Shown here piece by piece: positions 1-8,998 of a DNA stretch of 56,538 bases. How positions within the stretch are numbered: position 1 is the stretch's first letter; every line of letters starts with the position of its first letter. Origin of the DNA: Kluyvera genomosp. 1. GTDB taxonomy: Bacteria; Pseudomonadota; Gammaproteobacteria; Enterobacterales; Enterobacteriaceae. Both the position numbers and the translations under genes were made by a program. The stretch lies in contig NZ_LGHZ01000047.1 of NCBI RefSeq assembly GCF_001266615.1, positions 1-56,538 on the forward strand. Reading direction: 5' to 3'. Under the pieces are notes generated by a model. It had not been told where the DNA came from. It saw only the letters and a program-made list of their open reading frames with translations, and searched no databases.

Positions 1-29
1 AGACAGGTTCTTGCTCATCAAACCTGTCT
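1..29. repeat. Inverted repeat at the window edge
   Basis: Bases 1-9 (AGACAGGTT) are the exact reverse complement of 21-29 (AACCTGTCT), with an 11-base loop. This could be the end of a terminator for the gene left of the window (pldA in E. coli order), but no T-run follows on the + strand. The first six bases also equal the last six of the transposon mosaic end found at the other end of the window, so part of it may be artefact. Confidence 0.4.
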
Positions 30-96
30 GAAAGTAGTAATCAACATGCAATAGGCATAAAATCAACAATTCATTAACATATTAAGCAAGGTCATT

Positions 97-564
97 ATGT
101 CCGCACAACTCACCGCCGAAGCGGCTCTTAAGCTGGTTGGCGAAATTTTTGTCTACCATATGCCGTTCAACCGCGCGCTGAATCTGGAGCTGGAGGTCTA
201 CGAAAAGGCCTTTGCGCAGCTGAGCTTTAACAATCAACCGATGATGGTTGGTAACTGGGCACAAAGTATTTTGCACGGTGGGGTGATTGCCTCAGCGCTG
301 GATGTCGCCGCCGGGCTGGTATGCGTGGGCAGTACGCTGGCACGCCATGACACCATCAATGAAGATGAACTACGCCAGCGCCTGTCGCGGATGGGGACCA
401 TTGATTTACGCGTAGATTATCTCCGTCCAGGTCGCGGTACGCGTTTTACGGCCACCAGCTCGCTGCTGCGCGCCGGAAACAAGGTCGCCGTTGCCCGCGT
501 CGAGCTACACAATGAAGAACAAACGCATATCGCCAGCGCCACGGCGACTTATATGGTGGGTTAA
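97..564 (+). CDS. yigI: Hotdog-fold acyl-CoA thioesterase YigI
   Basis: This 155-residue protein has the length and sequence of E. coli YigI, a small cytoplasmic thioesterase of the PaaI/4HBT hotdog family reported to act on medium and long acyl-CoA. The hotdog core is visible: a short stretch with [16 protein letters not shown] (about residues 52-68) forms the central helix, and [10 protein letters not shown] followed by a strand-rich C-terminus completes the fold. The start is ATG at 97 with an AAGG Shine-Dalgarno (SD) sequence about 6 bases upstream. It lies 50 bp before rarD on the same strand and may be co-transcribed with it. The enzyme class is safe; the physiological substrate is known only from the family. 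Confidence 0.93.
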   Translation: MSAQLTAEAALKLVGEIFVYHMPFNRALNLELEVYEKAFAQLSFNNQPMMVGNWAQSILHGGVIASALDVAAGLVCVGSTLARHDTINEDELRQRLSRMGTIDLRVDYLRPGRGTRFTATSSLLRAGNKVAVARVELHNEEQTHIASATATYMVG

Positions 565-614
565 ACGCCATAATCGCGTAAAATTGCGTTACTTTTTCGA
601 AATGGATGTTTCTC

Positions 615-1508
615 ATGGATCCCAAACAGACGCGTCAGGGCGTGCTTCTTGCCCTCGCCGCCTATTTTATCTGGGGCATCGCTCCAGCTTACTTCAAGCT
701 GATTTACTACGTTCCTGCCGACGAGATCCTGACCCACCGCGTCATCTGGTCGTTTTTCTTTATGGTGGCGCTGATTAGCATCAGCCGTCAGTGGTCAAAG
801 GTCAGAACGCTGCTCAAAACGCCAAAGAAGGTGTTTTTACTGGCGCTTTCGGCGGTGCTGATCGGGGGAAACTGGCTGCTGTTTATCTGGTCGGTCAATA
901 ACCATCATATGCTGGAAGCCAGTCTCGGCTACTTTGTAAACCCGCTGGTGAATATTGTGCTGGGGATGATTTTCCTCGGCGAGCGCTTCCGCCGCATGCA
1001 GTGGCTGGCGGTATTTCTGGCAATTTGCGGCGTACTGGTGCAGCTCTGGACCTTCGGATCGCTGCCGATTATCGCCTTAGGTCTGGCCTTCAGCTTCGCC
1101 TTCTATGGCCTGGTGCGCAAGAAAATCGCCGTCGATGCACAAACCGGTATGCTGTTTGAAACACTGTGGCTGCTGCCGGTGGCAGCAATTTATCTGTTCG
1201 GCATCGCCGACAGCGCTACCAGCCATATGGGGCAAAACGCGTGGACGCTGAATCTGCTGCTGATTGCTGCAGGTATCGTCACCACCATTCCACTGCTGTG
1301 CTTTACCGGCGCGGCGACGCGTTTGCGCCTGTCGACGCTCGGTTTCTTCCAGTATATCGGCCCGACGCTAATGTTCCTGCTGGCGGTGACGTTCTACGGT
1401 GAAGTGCCGGGGGCGGACAAGATGGTCACCTTCGCGTTTATCTGGGTCGCGCTGGCGATTTTCGTGATGGATGCGATTTATACCCAGCGACGGAGCCGTC
1501 GCGGATAG
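615..1508 (+). CDS. rarD: EamA/DMT-family transporter RarD
   Basis: The 297-residue protein is an inner-membrane permease of the drug/metabolite transporter superfamily with about ten hydrophobic segments in two EamA repeats. I start it at ATG 615 (MDPKQTRQGV), which matches E. coli RarD; the in-frame ATG at 606 would add three residues. The motif AAYFIWGIAPAYFKL near the N-terminus and GFFQYIGPTLMFLLAV near residue 250 are diagnostic. E. coli RarD was named from a chloramphenicol-sensitivity context, and its substrate is not established. It converges on corA across a strong inverted repeat, without the yigF and yigG genes found there in E. coli K-12. Confidence 0.94.
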   Translation: MDPKQTRQGVLLALAAYFIWGIAPAYFKLIYYVPADEILTHRVIWSFFFMVALISISRQWSKVRTLLKTPKKVFLLALSAVLIGGNWLLFIWSVNNHHMLEASLGYFVNPLVNIVLGMIFLGERFRRMQWLAVFLAICGVLVQLWTFGSLPIIALGLAFSFAFYGLVRKKIAVDAQTGMLFETLWLLPVAAIYLFGIADSATSHMGQNAWTLNLLLIAAGIVTTIPLLCFTGAATRLRLSTLGFFQYIGPTLMFLLAVTFYGEVPGADKMVTFAFIWVALAIFVMDAIYTQRRSRRG

Positions 1509-1514
1509 CAAAAC

Positions 1515-1573
1515 GCCGGAGGCGCTGCGCTAACCCGTCCTACTCGTAGGTCGAAAAGCGCAGCGCCTCCGGC
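1515..1573. repeat. REP-like inverted repeat between rarD and corA
   Basis: A perfect 17-bp inverted repeat (1515-1531 against 1557-1573) encloses a 25-base loop that itself holds CCTACTCGTAGG. The GCCGGAGGCGC arms resemble the GC-rich stems of enterobacterial repetitive extragenic palindromes. It sits between the 3' ends of convergent genes, where such elements protect mRNA ends and may help stop transcription. There is no T-run, so it is not a typical intrinsic terminator. Confidence 0.75.
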
Positions 1574-1580
1574 ATAGCTC

Positions 1581-2531
1581 TTACAGCCAGTTCTTGCGCT
1601 TAAAGTAGAGATACGGCGCAAGCCCCGCCAGGATCATAAAGATAATCGCGCCGGGATAACCAAAGCTCCAGCGCAGCTCCGGCATAAACTCAAAGTTCAT
1701 CCCATAGCTGGACGCCACAAGCGTAGGCGGCAGGAACACCACCGAAACCACCGAGAAGATCTTGATGATGCGGTTCTGTTCGATGTTGATAAAGCCCATC
1801 GCCGCCTGCATCAGGAAGTTCACCTTCTGGAACAGCGATTCATTGTGCGGCAGCAGGGATTCGATATCTCGCAGAATCTCACGCGCCTGCTCCAGCTGGC
1901 TGGCCGGTAAACGCGCCTTACGCACCAGGAAGTTCAACGCGCGCTGGGTATCCATCAGACACAAGCGAACCTTCCAGCCGATATCCTCCAGCTCCGCCAG
2001 CGTCGAGAGCGCTTCGTCATACTCGTCGCCCTGGCGCCCTTCCATAATCACGCGGCTGAGCTTTTCCAGGTCGCTATAGATGTTTTCTATTTCATCTGCC
2101 AGCTGTTCAATTTTGGTTTCGAACAGATCGAGCAGCAGCTCGTAGGCGTTGCCATCTACCATCAGCTGGCTACGTGCACGCATACGGTACAAACGGAACG
2201 CCGGCAGTTCACGCTCGCGTAGGGTAAACAGACGCCCTTCACGAATGGTAAATGCCACCGTTGAGTTACCGGCATGATCGTCCGCATCTTCATAAAAGAA
2301 GAAGGAGTGAATATGCAGGCCGTCTTCGTCTTCAAAAAAACGTGCGGATGCTTCGATGTCTTCCAGTTCGGGGCGCGTGGCCAGGTTCTGGCCCAAATCC
2401 TTTTGCACACGGTTTCGTTCATCGTCATCCGGTTCGACTAAGTCAACCCAAACCGAACTGGCCAGGTGCTCAATCTCGTCTGCTTCAAGACGCGATAAAC
2501 GATTATTTTCCAGTTGAAATGCGCTCAGCAT
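1581..2531 (-). CDS. corA: Magnesium/cobalt channel CorA
   Basis: CorA is the constitutive pentameric Mg2+ channel of the inner membrane and also carries Co2+ and Ni2+. The 316-residue protein has the large acidic cytoplasmic domain (residues 1-260, with the conserved [11 protein letters not shown] stretch) and two C-terminal transmembrane helices. The signature [10 protein letters not shown] follows the first helix and the protein ends in the basic KRKNWL. I start at ATG 2531 ([10 protein letters not shown]) as in E. coli; GGGAG lies 7-8 bases upstream. The ATG at 2546 is less likely. It is expressed from its own promoter behind a long leader (see 2532-2799) downstream of uvrD. Confidence 0.97.
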   Translation of the reverse strand: MLSAFQLENNRLSRLEADEIEHLASSVWVDLVEPDDDERNRVQKDLGQNLATRPELEDIEASARFFEDEDGLHIHSFFFYEDADDHAGNSTVAFTIREGRLFTLRERELPAFRLYRMRARSQLMVDGNAYELLLDLFETKIEQLADEIENIYSDLEKLSRVIMEGRQGDEYDEALSTLAELEDIGWKVRLCLMDTQRALNFLVRKARLPASQLEQAREILRDIESLLPHNESLFQKVNFLMQAAMGFINIEQNRIIKIFSVVSVVFLPPTLVASSYGMNFEFMPELRWSFGYPGAIIFMILAGLAPYLYFKRKNWL

Positions 2532-2770
2532 GACCGGGACTCCCAATGCAAAAAATTATCGGACAGCCGGTGGGCACACAGAAACTACAGGGGTTTCAGA
2601 CCATTAAACAGCCTGACTCAATGCGACGGGATAAATACGGGTCGCTGACAACCGCTAAGGCTATCAGCATAAGAGGATAGCCTTAGGAGTTGTTCCTGGA
2701 TGACAGGAAGGTGAGCCAGCATCTACTGGGTGTGTCCAAGGCTTTGTCCTCTTAGCGTAATCGTGCGCGC
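2532..2770 (-). promoter_or_regulatory. corA mRNA leader with hairpin and short ORFs
   Basis: About 230 bases separate the predicted corA transcription start from its ATG. The leader holds a perfect 11-bp stem (2655-2665 with 2676-2686, loop of 10) and a smaller TTCCTG/CAGGAA stem at 2693-2709. Two overlapping reading frames are possible leader peptides: TTG 2739 to TAA 2683 (18 codons, preceded by AGAGGA) and ATG 2722 to TGA 2618 (34 codons). In Salmonella the corA leader and its short ORF corL are reported to control Rho-dependent termination; equivalence here is inferred from position. The rest, out to 2886, holds only the promoter and uvrD 3' flank. Confidence 0.6.
2618..2722 (-). CDS. 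corL: Possible corA leader peptide (corL-like)
   Basis: A 34-codon frame beginning with MLAHLPVIQEQLL and ending at TGA 2618 spans the main leader hairpin. It lacks a good SD sequence next to its ATG. The competing frame from TTG 2739 has AGAGGA at correct spacing and ends inside the hairpin at 2683. Either could be the translated leader that couples corA expression to ribosome speed. Assignment as corL rests on location, not on recognised sequence. Confidence 0.35.
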   Translation of the reverse strand: MLAHLPVIQEQLLRLSSYADSLSGCQRPVFIPSH

Positions 2771-2799
2771 ATGTTACGCCAGCAAAAAAACGGCGTCAA
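2771..2799 (-). promoter_or_regulatory. Predicted corA promoter
   Basis: On the minus strand TTGACG (2799-2794), a 17-base spacer and TAACAT (2776-2771) form a near-consensus sigma-70 promoter directed at corA. A start about seven bases downstream gives a leader of roughly 230 bases. It lies between the uvrD stop and corA, so corA need not depend on read-through from uvrD. Confidence 0.65.
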
Positions 2800-2886
2800 C
2801 ACGCAACGAAACGCTAACCGGCATTAATTACCTTCTGTTCAGTAAGGCTAGCAGATCGTTACAAAATAATGATATTTTTCTGAATG

Positions 2887-5049
2887 TTATACAGTTTCCA
2901 GTCTGGCATAGGCTGCCACCAGCCATTTGATCCCCTGCCCCTGGAAAGCGACCTGCAGACGACTGTGTTCACCGCTGCCTTCCAGATTGACGATCGTACC
3001 TTCGCCAAACTTAGCGTGACGAACGCGTTGGCCAAGCTTATAGCCAGTGTCGTTTTCCGCCATTGGCGTGCCCATGCGCTGATGGTTAACCGGGCGGCTA
3101 ACCGTCGCACGCAGGCGTACTTCTTCCACGCACGCTTCTGGTAACTCACCAATAAAGCGCGATGGACGGTGATAGACCTCTTTGCCGTACAGACGACGCG
3201 TTTCCGCATAGGTCAGCGTCAGCTTCTGCATGGCACGCGTCACACCGACGTAGGCCAAACGGCGCTCTTCTTCCAAACGGCCACCTTCATCCAGCGACAT
3301 CTGGCTAGGGAACATCCCCTCTTCCATACCGACGATAAATACCTGCGGGAACTCCAGGCCTTTCGCCGAGTGGAGAGTCATTAGCTGCACCGCGTCCTGC
3401 CAGGTATCCGCCTGACCTTCACCCGCTTCCAGCGCTGCATGGGAGAGGAAAGCCTGCAGCGGCAGTAAATCCTCTTCTTCTTCGTTGTAGCTGAACTGGC
3501 GCGTTGCCGTCACCAGTTCGTCTAAGTTCTCGATACGCGTTTGGCCTTTCTCGCCCTTCTCCTGCTCGTACATCATGCGCAGGCCGGAATCTTTCACCAC
3601 CCGGTCAGTTTGCACGTGCAGCGGCATATCGGCGGTTTCCTGCGCCAGTGCGTCAATCAACTCCATAAAACGCTGCAGTGCGCTGGCGGCGCGTCCGGCA
3701 AGGGCTTTCTCTTGCAGCAGTTCGCGACAAGCCTGCCACAGCGTGAGCTGGCGATCGCGCGAGGTCTGGCGAACGACGTCCAGCGTACGGTCACCGATAC
3801 CACGCGTTGGCGTATTCACCACGCGTTCAAAGGCCGCGTCGTCGTTACGGTTGGAAATAAGACGCAGATAAGAGAGCGCATCTTTAATTTCCTGACGCTC
3901 GAAGAAGCGCATACCGCCGTAAATGCGGTACGGCATGCTCACCTGCAGCAACGCCTCTTCCAGCACGCGCGATTGGGCGTTGCTGCGATAGAGAATGGCG
4001 CACTGCTCAAGCGCACCACCGTTGTCCTGCCAGGTTTTGATGCGGTTCACCACGAAACGGGCTTCATCAAGCTCGTTAAAAGCGCAGTAGAGTGAAATCG
4101 GTTCGCCATCGACGCCGTCGGTCCACAGCTTTTTACCCAAACGCCCGTTGTTGTTTTCAATCAGGGCGTTAGCGGCGCTCAGGATATTGCTGGTTGAACG
4201 GTAGTTCTGCTCCAGACGGATAGTTTCAGCACCTGGGAAATCGTTCAGGAAGCGCTGGATGTTTTCCACCTGCGCTCCGCGCCAGCCGTAGATAGACTGA
4301 TCATCATCGCCAACAATCATCACCTTGCCGGTATCGCCCGCCAGCAGACGGATCCACGCGTACTGGATGTTGTTGGTATCCTGGAATTCATCCACCAGAA
4401 TATTGGTAAAACGTTCGCGGTAGTGCTGAAGAATATGCGGTTTGTTGAGCCACAGCTCATGAGCGCGCAGCAGCAGCTCGGCGAAATCCACCAGCCCCGC
4501 GCGGTCGCAGGCTTCCTGATAGGCCTGATAAACCTTCTGCCAGGTCTGTTCAACCGGATTGCCGTAGCTCTGCAGGTGATGTGGACGCAAGCCTTCGTCT
4601 TTCTGGCTGTTGATAAACCACATCGCCTGACGCGGCGGCCACTGCTTCTCATCAAGATTCATCGCCTTGATCAGACGTTTCAGTAAACGCAGTTGGTCTT
4701 CGCTGTCGAGGATCTGGAAATCCTGTGGCAGATTGGCATCAAGATGGTGCGCACGCAGCAGTCGGTGCGCCAGGCCGTGGAAGGTACCAACCCACATGCC
4801 GCCCTGAGAGGTCCCCATCAGTTGCGCGATACGGTGGCGCATTTCCGCCGCCGCTTTGTTGGTGAAGGTCACCGCCATAATCGAGTACGGCGAGCAGTTT
4901 TCCACGCTTTGCAGCCAGGCGATACGATGTACCAGTACACGCGTCTTACCACTACCAGCACCGGCGAGCACCAACATATTGGTGCGCTTTGCCGCGACGG
5001 CTTCGCGCTGTTTATCATTGAGGCTGTCGAGCAGGTAAGAAACGTCCAT
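2887..5049 (-). CDS. uvrD: DNA helicase II, UvrD
   Basis: UvrD is the 3'-5' SF1A helicase that removes the incised oligonucleotide in nucleotide excision repair, unwinds DNA in MutHLS mismatch repair and strips RecA filaments. The 720-residue protein shows Walker A AGAGSGKT near residue 30, motif II DEFQDTNN, motif [16 protein letters not shown], motif IV QNYRST and motif VI RRLAYVGVTRA, with a Tudor-like C-terminus (GYKLGQRVRHAKFGEGTIV). I start at ATG 5049 (MDVSYLL) rather than the in-frame ATG 5055. It is the last gene of the lptM-dapF-yigA-xerC-yigB set and has its own SOS-controlled promoter. Confidence 0.98.
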   Translation of the reverse strand: MDVSYLLDSLNDKQREAVAAKRTNMLVLAGAGSGKTRVLVHRIAWLQSVENCSPYSIMAVTFTNKAAAEMRHRIAQLMGTSQGGMWVGTFHGLAHRLLRAHHLDANLPQDFQILDSEDQLRLLKRLIKAMNLDEKQWPPRQAMWFINSQKDEGLRPHHLQSYGNPVEQTWQKVYQAYQEACDRAGLVDFAELLLRAHELWLNKPHILQHYRERFTNILVDEFQDTNNIQYAWIRLLAGDTGKVMIVGDDDQSIYGWRGAQVENIQRFLNDFPGAETIRLEQNYRSTSNILSAANALIENNNGRLGKKLWTDGVDGEPISLYCAFNELDEARFVVNRIKTWQDNGGALEQCAILYRSNAQSRVLEEALLQVSMPYRIYGGMRFFERQEIKDALSYLRLISNRNDDAAFERVVNTPTRGIGDRTLDVVRQTSRDRQLTLWQACRELLQEKALAGRAASALQRFMELIDALAQETADMPLHVQTDRVVKDSGLRMMYEQEKGEKGQTRIENLDELVTATRQFSYNEEEEDLLPLQAFLSHAALEAGEGQADTWQDAVQLMTLHSAKGLEFPQVFIVGMEEGMFPSQMSLDEGGRLEEERRLAYVGVTRAMQKLTLTYAETRRLYGKEVYHRPSRFIGELPEACVEEVRLRATVSRPVNHQRMGTPMAENDTGYKLGQRVRHAKFGEGTIVNLEGSGEHSRLQVAFQGQGIKWLVAAYARLETV

Positions 5050-5073
5050 TGGCACCGCCGGAAAGAATGAGGA

Positions 5074-5090
5074 CCCAGTGATACACTGGG
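5074..5090 (-). terminator. Hairpin in the uvrD leader (attenuator candidate)
   Basis: CCCAGTG (5074-5080) pairs perfectly with CACTGGG (5084-5090) around a three-base loop, just downstream of the LexA box and upstream of the uvrD start. Attenuation of uvrD between promoter and gene has been described in E. coli. There is no long T-run here, so its strength is uncertain. Confidence 0.45.
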
Positions 5091-5101
5091 AATTTATACA
5101 G
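5086..5101. promoter_or_regulatory. LexA (SOS) box of uvrD
   Basis: CTGGGAATTTATACAG has the CTG-N10-CAG form of a LexA operator and sits 37 bp before the uvrD start. E. coli uvrD has an SOS box in the same place, so LexA repression of uvrD is very likely conserved. The box overlaps a TATAAA-like -10 hexamer on the minus strand. Confidence 0.88.
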
Positions 5102-5113
5102 AGTTATTGACGA

Positions 5114-5830
5114 TTATATCAGCGAGGTCAGAGATGCCAACCGCGAAATCTCAACATGTGGCAACAAACGGCTGTCGGTCGTCTGCATCAGGTCGGCATT
5201 TTCCGGCTTGATCCAACAGGCCTGCATGCCACAGCGAATCGCACCCGCGACGTCAGTCGTCAGGTCATCGCCAACGTGCAGGATTTCACCCAGCGGCACA
5301 TTGAGCCTTTCCGCGGCCAGGTGATACATATCGGCGTACGGCTTTGAACGCCCGTCCGGGCCCGCACGCAGCACAAACTCAAAATAGCGACTCAGACCGA
5401 ACAGCTCTGGCTGGGCGTTACCGTTAGTGATCGCCACCAGCGGCCATTTCTGCGCCAGCTTGGTCAGGGTGTCGTGGGTTTCTTGCGGAACATCAATTCG
5501 GCTGCGCCACTCGGCAAAATTAGCCATCGCGGCATCGGCACCCGCCCTCGCCTCTTTCGTCGTCAGCCCCGCTTTACGCAGACCGTGCTCCAGCGCACGC
5601 CAACGCCATTCAGTGACGTCATGGTAAATTTCCGGCTCGCTTTGCAGCAGTTCATCACGCCAGCTTTGCAGCATCCGCGCATCAAAGTTCACCAGCGCCG
5701 GATGATAGCCGCGCACAAAATTCAGCGACTCCTGCATCGTCCGGTCAATCACCGGACGGTTATCATAAAGGGTATCGTCAAGGTCAAACGTCAACGCGGC
5801 AATGGTGCCCAGCGGTCGATAAAAACGCAT
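5114..5830 (-). CDS. yigB: HAD-family FMN phosphatase YigB
   Basis: This 238-residue haloacid dehalogenase-type phosphatase matches E. coli YigB, which dephosphorylates FMN and 5-amino-6-ribitylamino-uracil phosphate in riboflavin synthesis. HAD motif I is [11 protein letters not shown] (about residues 14-24), motif II is ITNGN, motif III uses K in [10 protein letters not shown] and motif IV is [13 protein letters not shown]. The stop of xerC overlaps its start by one base, so the two are translationally linked. It is one of several HAD phosphatases with overlapping activity, so the exact cellular role is known only from E. coli. Confidence 0.95.
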   Translation of the reverse strand: MRFYRPLGTIAALTFDLDDTLYDNRPVIDRTMQESLNFVRGYHPALVNFDARMLQSWRDELLQSEPEIYHDVTEWRWRALEHGLRKAGLTTKEARAGADAAMANFAEWRSRIDVPQETHDTLTKLAQKWPLVAITNGNAQPELFGLSRYFEFVLRAGPDGRSKPYADMYHLAAERLNVPLGEILHVGDDLTTDVAGAIRCGMQACWIKPENADLMQTTDSRLLPHVEISRLASLTSLI

Positions 5831-6732
5831 TATTTCTCCCGTTTGGCGCGTGGATGCGCCGCATCGTACACCGTTGCAAGGTGTTGAAAATCAAGGTGGG
5901 TATAGATTTGGGTGGTCGATAAATTAGCGTGACCCAGCAGTTCCTGCACGCCGCGCAGATCGCCGCTCGACTCCAGCATATGAGTCGCAAACGAGTGGCG
6001 CAGCTTGTGCGGATTGACGTGGCTATTCAGCCCCTGCTTGATGCCCCATTCGGCAAAGCGCTTTTGCACGTTACGCGCTGAAATACGCTTGCCCAGTTTG
6101 GACAGAAACAGTGCATCATCATCTCCGCCGAACAGGCCACGCAGATCGAGCCAATGTTCAATCCACATTACAGCGTTGCGGCCTATCGGCAAGCGGCGCT
6201 CTTTGCTCCCTTTACCGAGCACCCATACTTCGCCGGTATCGAGGTCGAGATGTTTGATATCCAGCCCCACCAGTTCTGACAAACGCAGACCGGCGCCGTA
6301 CATCACTTCCAGCATCGCACGATCGCGCACTGCCAGCGGATCGTTGAGATCGATATCCAGCAGGCGATTCACGTCGTCGACGTCAATATTCTTCGGCAAA
6401 TGGCGCGGTGCTTTCGGTGCCGCCACCCCTTTGGCCGGATTTGCCGGCAGTTCGCCCTGGCTGACCATCCAGTCAAAGAAACTGCGCAGCGCCGACAGGC
6501 GTAGCGCCAGGCTCGCCGCACCCAACCCTTTTCGGCGGCTGCGGGTAGCAAAACTGCGCACCATCGCAGCATCACATTGTTGCCAATTCTGCAGGCCCAT
6601 AGCGCAGGCCATTTCAATAACGGCATCAAGCTGACGCTGATAATTCAGTAAGGTAATCGGGCTAAGCTGCCGCTCTACGCCGAGATAGCGTAGAAAACGC
6701 GTTACGGCGGGCGTCAGCGAGGTATCGCTCAT
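5830..6732 (-). CDS. xerC: Tyrosine recombinase XerC
   Basis: XerC works with XerD at the dif site to resolve chromosome dimers. The 300-residue protein (E. coli 298) has the SAM-like DNA-binding N-terminus and the catalytic domain. Its active-site set is visible as R in [12 protein letters not shown]-x-x-R in HKLRHSF, H in [14 protein letters not shown] and the nucleophilic Y in the same motif near residue 278. It overlaps yigA by four bases at the start and yigB by one base at the end. No integron, att site or prophage is nearby, so this is the housekeeping enzyme, not an element integrase. Confidence 0.97.
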   Translation of the reverse strand: MSDTSLTPAVTRFLRYLGVERQLSPITLLNYQRQLDAVIEMACAMGLQNWQQCDAAMVRSFATRSRRKGLGAASLALRLSALRSFFDWMVSQGELPANPAKGVAAPKAPRHLPKNIDVDDVNRLLDIDLNDPLAVRDRAMLEVMYGAGLRLSELVGLDIKHLDLDTGEVWVLGKGSKERRLPIGRNAVMWIEHWLDLRGLFGGDDDALFLSKLGKRISARNVQKRFAEWGIKQGLNSHVNPHKLRHSFATHMLESSGDLRGVQELLGHANLSTTQIYTHLDFQHLATVYDAAHPRAKREK

Positions 6733-7436
6733 ACGCGTTCAATCCATCGTTCCAGCAGGCCCGGCAACATGAGGGCGATTTCCTGCAATAGCTGCGTTCC
6801 TTGCCCAGCCTGATAATGGTGCGGGTCGCGGCTGCTGAACAGAATCACCCCGAGATCGCCATCGCTGCCCATCATCGACACCGCGACCGACCCCACGGCT
6901 TTCGCCTCTGGCAGCAGCAGTAATAATTCCGGGCCATTTAGGGTACCCAGATAGTGATTTTCCTGCCCTAAACGCTGTATGCGCAGCGGCTCGAATGCCT
7001 GCCGCGAGAGGACAAGGTGGGTATATTTCGAGGGTGCGCCGAGTCGCCAGCGATCGGAAAACAGGCGCAGTGATGCGCCCGCCAGCCCCAGCTCGCGGGC
7101 CCAGCGGTGAAACCGCAGCAGCAGATCGTCGAGGCTTTCTGCACAGGCCAACCGATTTTGCAGATGCAGCAGGCGGTAGAACAGCCCTTCGTTGGCTGCA
7201 GCCTGGTCCATCAGTTGATCCATGTTCTCTTCGAGCATCGCGATGTAGTTGCGCGAACGCGCCATGTGCCACTCAACCAGCGACACCATGCCCCGCACCG
7301 GGTGCGGGACACGCATTTGCTCAACCACAGAGGCATTACGAATAAAAAATTCAGGATGTTGCAACAGATAGTCCGCCACCGCGCGGTCAGTTAGCGCAGT
7401 GGCTGCATCCTGTTGTTCTTCCCCGACTTGTTTCAT
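6729..7436 (-). CDS. yigA: DUF484 GAF-like protein YigA
   Basis: The 235-residue cytoplasmic protein matches YigA, the DUF484 family that always travels with xerC and dapF in enterics. The N-terminus ([27 protein letters not shown]) is the family hallmark, a short coiled coil follows (about residues 55-85), and a GAF-like domain fills the C-terminal half. No catalytic residues are recognisable and its function is not established. It overlaps both dapF and xerC by four bases, which indicates tight co-translation. Confidence 0.92.
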   Translation of the reverse strand: MKQVGEEQQDAATALTDRAVADYLLQHPEFFIRNASVVEQMRVPHPVRGMVSLVEWHMARSRNYIAMLEENMDQLMDQAAANEGLFYRLLHLQNRLACAESLDDLLLRFHRWARELGLAGASLRLFSDRWRLGAPSKYTHLVLSRQAFEPLRIQRLGQENHYLGTLNGPELLLLLPEAKAVGSVAVSMMGSDGDLGVILFSSRDPHHYQAGQGTQLLQEIALMLPGLLERWIERV

Positions 7437-8257
7437 AGGTGAATAAATCCGTCATAGACATGTGCCGCCGGGCCAGTCATAAACAACGGTTGGCCCGGGC
7501 CCTTCCAGGCGATATCAAGACGCCCGCCCGGTAATTCCACGCGTACCTCTTCCGCCAGCAACCCCTGCTGAATCCCGACGGCGACCGCCGCACAGGCTCC
7601 GCTTCCACAGGCCTGCGTTTCACCCGCGCCGCGTTCATAAACGCGCAGACGGATGTGTTCGCGCTTCACAATCTGCATGAAACCAATATTTGCACGTTCA
7701 GGGAAACGTTCATGGCTTTCCATCAACGGGCCCAGCGTTTCTACTGCCGCCGTATCGACGCTATCGACCTGAATGACGCAGTGTGGGTTCCCCATGGAAA
7801 CCACACCGCACAATACTGTCTGTTCAGCTACACGCATAATATAGGTCTTTTCCGCTTTGTTAGCGCGGAATGGAACCTGGGACGGCTCAAAATTGGGTTC
7901 GCCCATGTTGACACGGACCAGTTCATCATCCGTGACGGTTAATACCATACGACCATTCGCCGTACTGACACGGATCTCACGTTTATTGGTCAGCCCTTTC
8001 AGACGTACAAAGCGGGCGAAGCAGCGCGCGCCGTTGCCGCATTGCGAAACTTCGCTGCCATCGGCGTTGAAGATGCGGTAGTGAAAATCCAGATCGGGAT
8101 CGTAAGGCGGTTCAACTACCAGCAGTTGGTCGAAGCCCACACCTTGATGCCTGTCCGCCAGGCGACGAATCAGCTCTGGCGAGAAAAAAACATTCTGCGT
8201 TACCGCGTCGACAACCATGAAATCGTTGCCGAGGCCATGCATTTTAGAGAACTGCAT
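7433..8257 (-). CDS. dapF: Diaminopimelate epimerase DapF
   Basis: DapF interconverts LL- and meso-diaminopimelate for lysine and peptidoglycan synthesis without a cofactor. The 274-residue protein has the two catalytic cysteines in QCGNGARCF (about residues 72-80) and QACGSGACA (about 215-223). The start is ATG 8257 ([11 protein letters not shown]), six bases after GGAG; an ATG directly upstream at 8260 is too close to the SD. It follows lptM and begins the dapF-yigA-xerC-yigB-uvrD run. Confidence 0.97.
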   Translation of the reverse strand: MQFSKMHGLGNDFMVVDAVTQNVFFSPELIRRLADRHQGVGFDQLLVVEPPYDPDLDFHYRIFNADGSEVSQCGNGARCFARFVRLKGLTNKREIRVSTANGRMVLTVTDDELVRVNMGEPNFEPSQVPFRANKAEKTYIMRVAEQTVLCGVVSMGNPHCVIQVDSVDTAAVETLGPLMESHERFPERANIGFMQIVKREHIRLRVYERGAGETQACGSGACAAVAVGIQQGLLAEEVRVELPGGRLDIAWKGPGQPLFMTGPAAHVYDGFIHL

Positions 8258-8292
8258 CATCTACTCCAGTTGCGCGGAACAGAACGTATTAA

Positions 8293-8496
8293 TTAGTAAT
8301 TAACCTGCGTTGGGCCGCCGTTATCACCGCGGTCGTTGCGATCCGGCGTATCACTTTGAACCGGAGGCGTCGCCGGTTGAGTCGGCGGTGCTGCCGTTTT
8401 ATCAGCCGGAGGGAAATAGAGTGGGCCTTTCAGGCCACAGCCAGCAAGGCTAATCAAGGCGATTAATACCGCCAGAGGTCGGAAAATCTTATTCAT
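8293..8496 (-). CDS. lptM: Small lipoprotein LptM (YifL)
   Basis: A 67-residue lipoprotein with a signal peptide and the lipobox LAGC (Cys near residue 20), followed by GLKGPLYFPP and a proline- and glutamine-rich tail. E. coli YifL, now LptM, binds the LptDE outer-membrane LPS translocon and helps oxidative maturation of LptD. Residues after the Cys lack an Asp at +2, which fits sorting to the outer membrane. It is the first gene of the dapF operon and lies divergent from cyaY. Confidence 0.92.
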   Translation of the reverse strand: MNKIFRPLAVLIALISLAGCGLKGPLYFPPADKTAAPPTQPATPPVQSDTPDRNDRGDNGGPTQVNY

Positions 8497-8634
8497 TCTC
8501 AGGATGCCTGTAGTTCAATGCTTTCTATTTTCTATCATCGCAGGAGAAGGCGCAAAAGCAAGCGTTAAGCGCCTGACTGCAACGTGATTTGTTTCACGCT
8601 ATACTGCCGAATCACTAAAAAACGGGAAACGACA

Positions 8635-8955
8635 ATGAACGACAGTGAATTTCATCGCCTGGCCGATACCCTTTGGCTCACCATTGAAGAACGTTTGGAC
8701 GACTGGGACGGCGACAGCGATATCGACTGCGAAATCAACGGTGGCGTGCTGACCATTAGCTTCGAAAACGGCAGCAAGATTATTATTAACCGCCAGGAGC
8801 CGTTGCACCAGGTATGGCTAGCGACGAAACAGGGCGGCTATCACTTTGACTTAAAAGGCGACGAATGGATCTGCGACCGCAGCGGCGAAAGCTTCTGGGA
8901 TTTGCTGGAACAGGCGGCCACGCAGCAGTCTGGCGAAACGGTCAGCTTCCGTTAG
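8635..8955 (+). CDS. cyaY: Iron-sulfur cluster assembly regulator CyaY (bacterial frataxin)
   Basis: CyaY binds iron and the cysteine desulfurase IscS and slows Fe-S cluster assembly. I place the start at ATG 8635 ([11 protein letters not shown]), giving 106 residues as in E. coli; a longer in-frame extension to 8584 is not supported. The acidic first helix ([18 protein letters not shown]) that binds iron is present, as is the strand [20 protein letters not shown] with the IscS-contacting surface. It is monocistronic, divergent from lptM and convergent with cyaA across a REP-like palindrome. Confidence 0.96.
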   Translation: MNDSEFHRLADTLWLTIEERLDDWDGDSDIDCEINGGVLTISFENGSKIIINRQEPLHQVWLATKQGGYHFDLKGDEWICDRSGESFWDLLEQAATQQSGETVSFR

Positions 8956-8963
8956 GATCGAAT

Positions 8964-8994
8964 GCCGGATAACGGTTTACCTACCGTATCCGGC
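8964..8994. repeat. REP-like palindrome between cyaY and cyaA
   Basis: GCCGGATA with CGGT pairs to ACCGTATCCGGC with a one-base bulge around TTTACCTA. The GCCGGAT arm is the standard head of an enterobacterial REP sequence. It lies between the convergent ends of cyaY and cyaA and overlaps no coding sequence. Confidence 0.7.
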
Positions 8995-8998
8995 CTCT

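Noticed and set aside
2693-2709. Small stem in the corA leader as a terminator
   Set aside because: Only six base pairs and no T-run; it may be a regulatory fold but not an intrinsic terminator.
2887-5049. UvrD and Rep as a recent duplication
   Set aside because: They share motifs as SF1A helicases but differ throughout and match separate E. coli orthologues.
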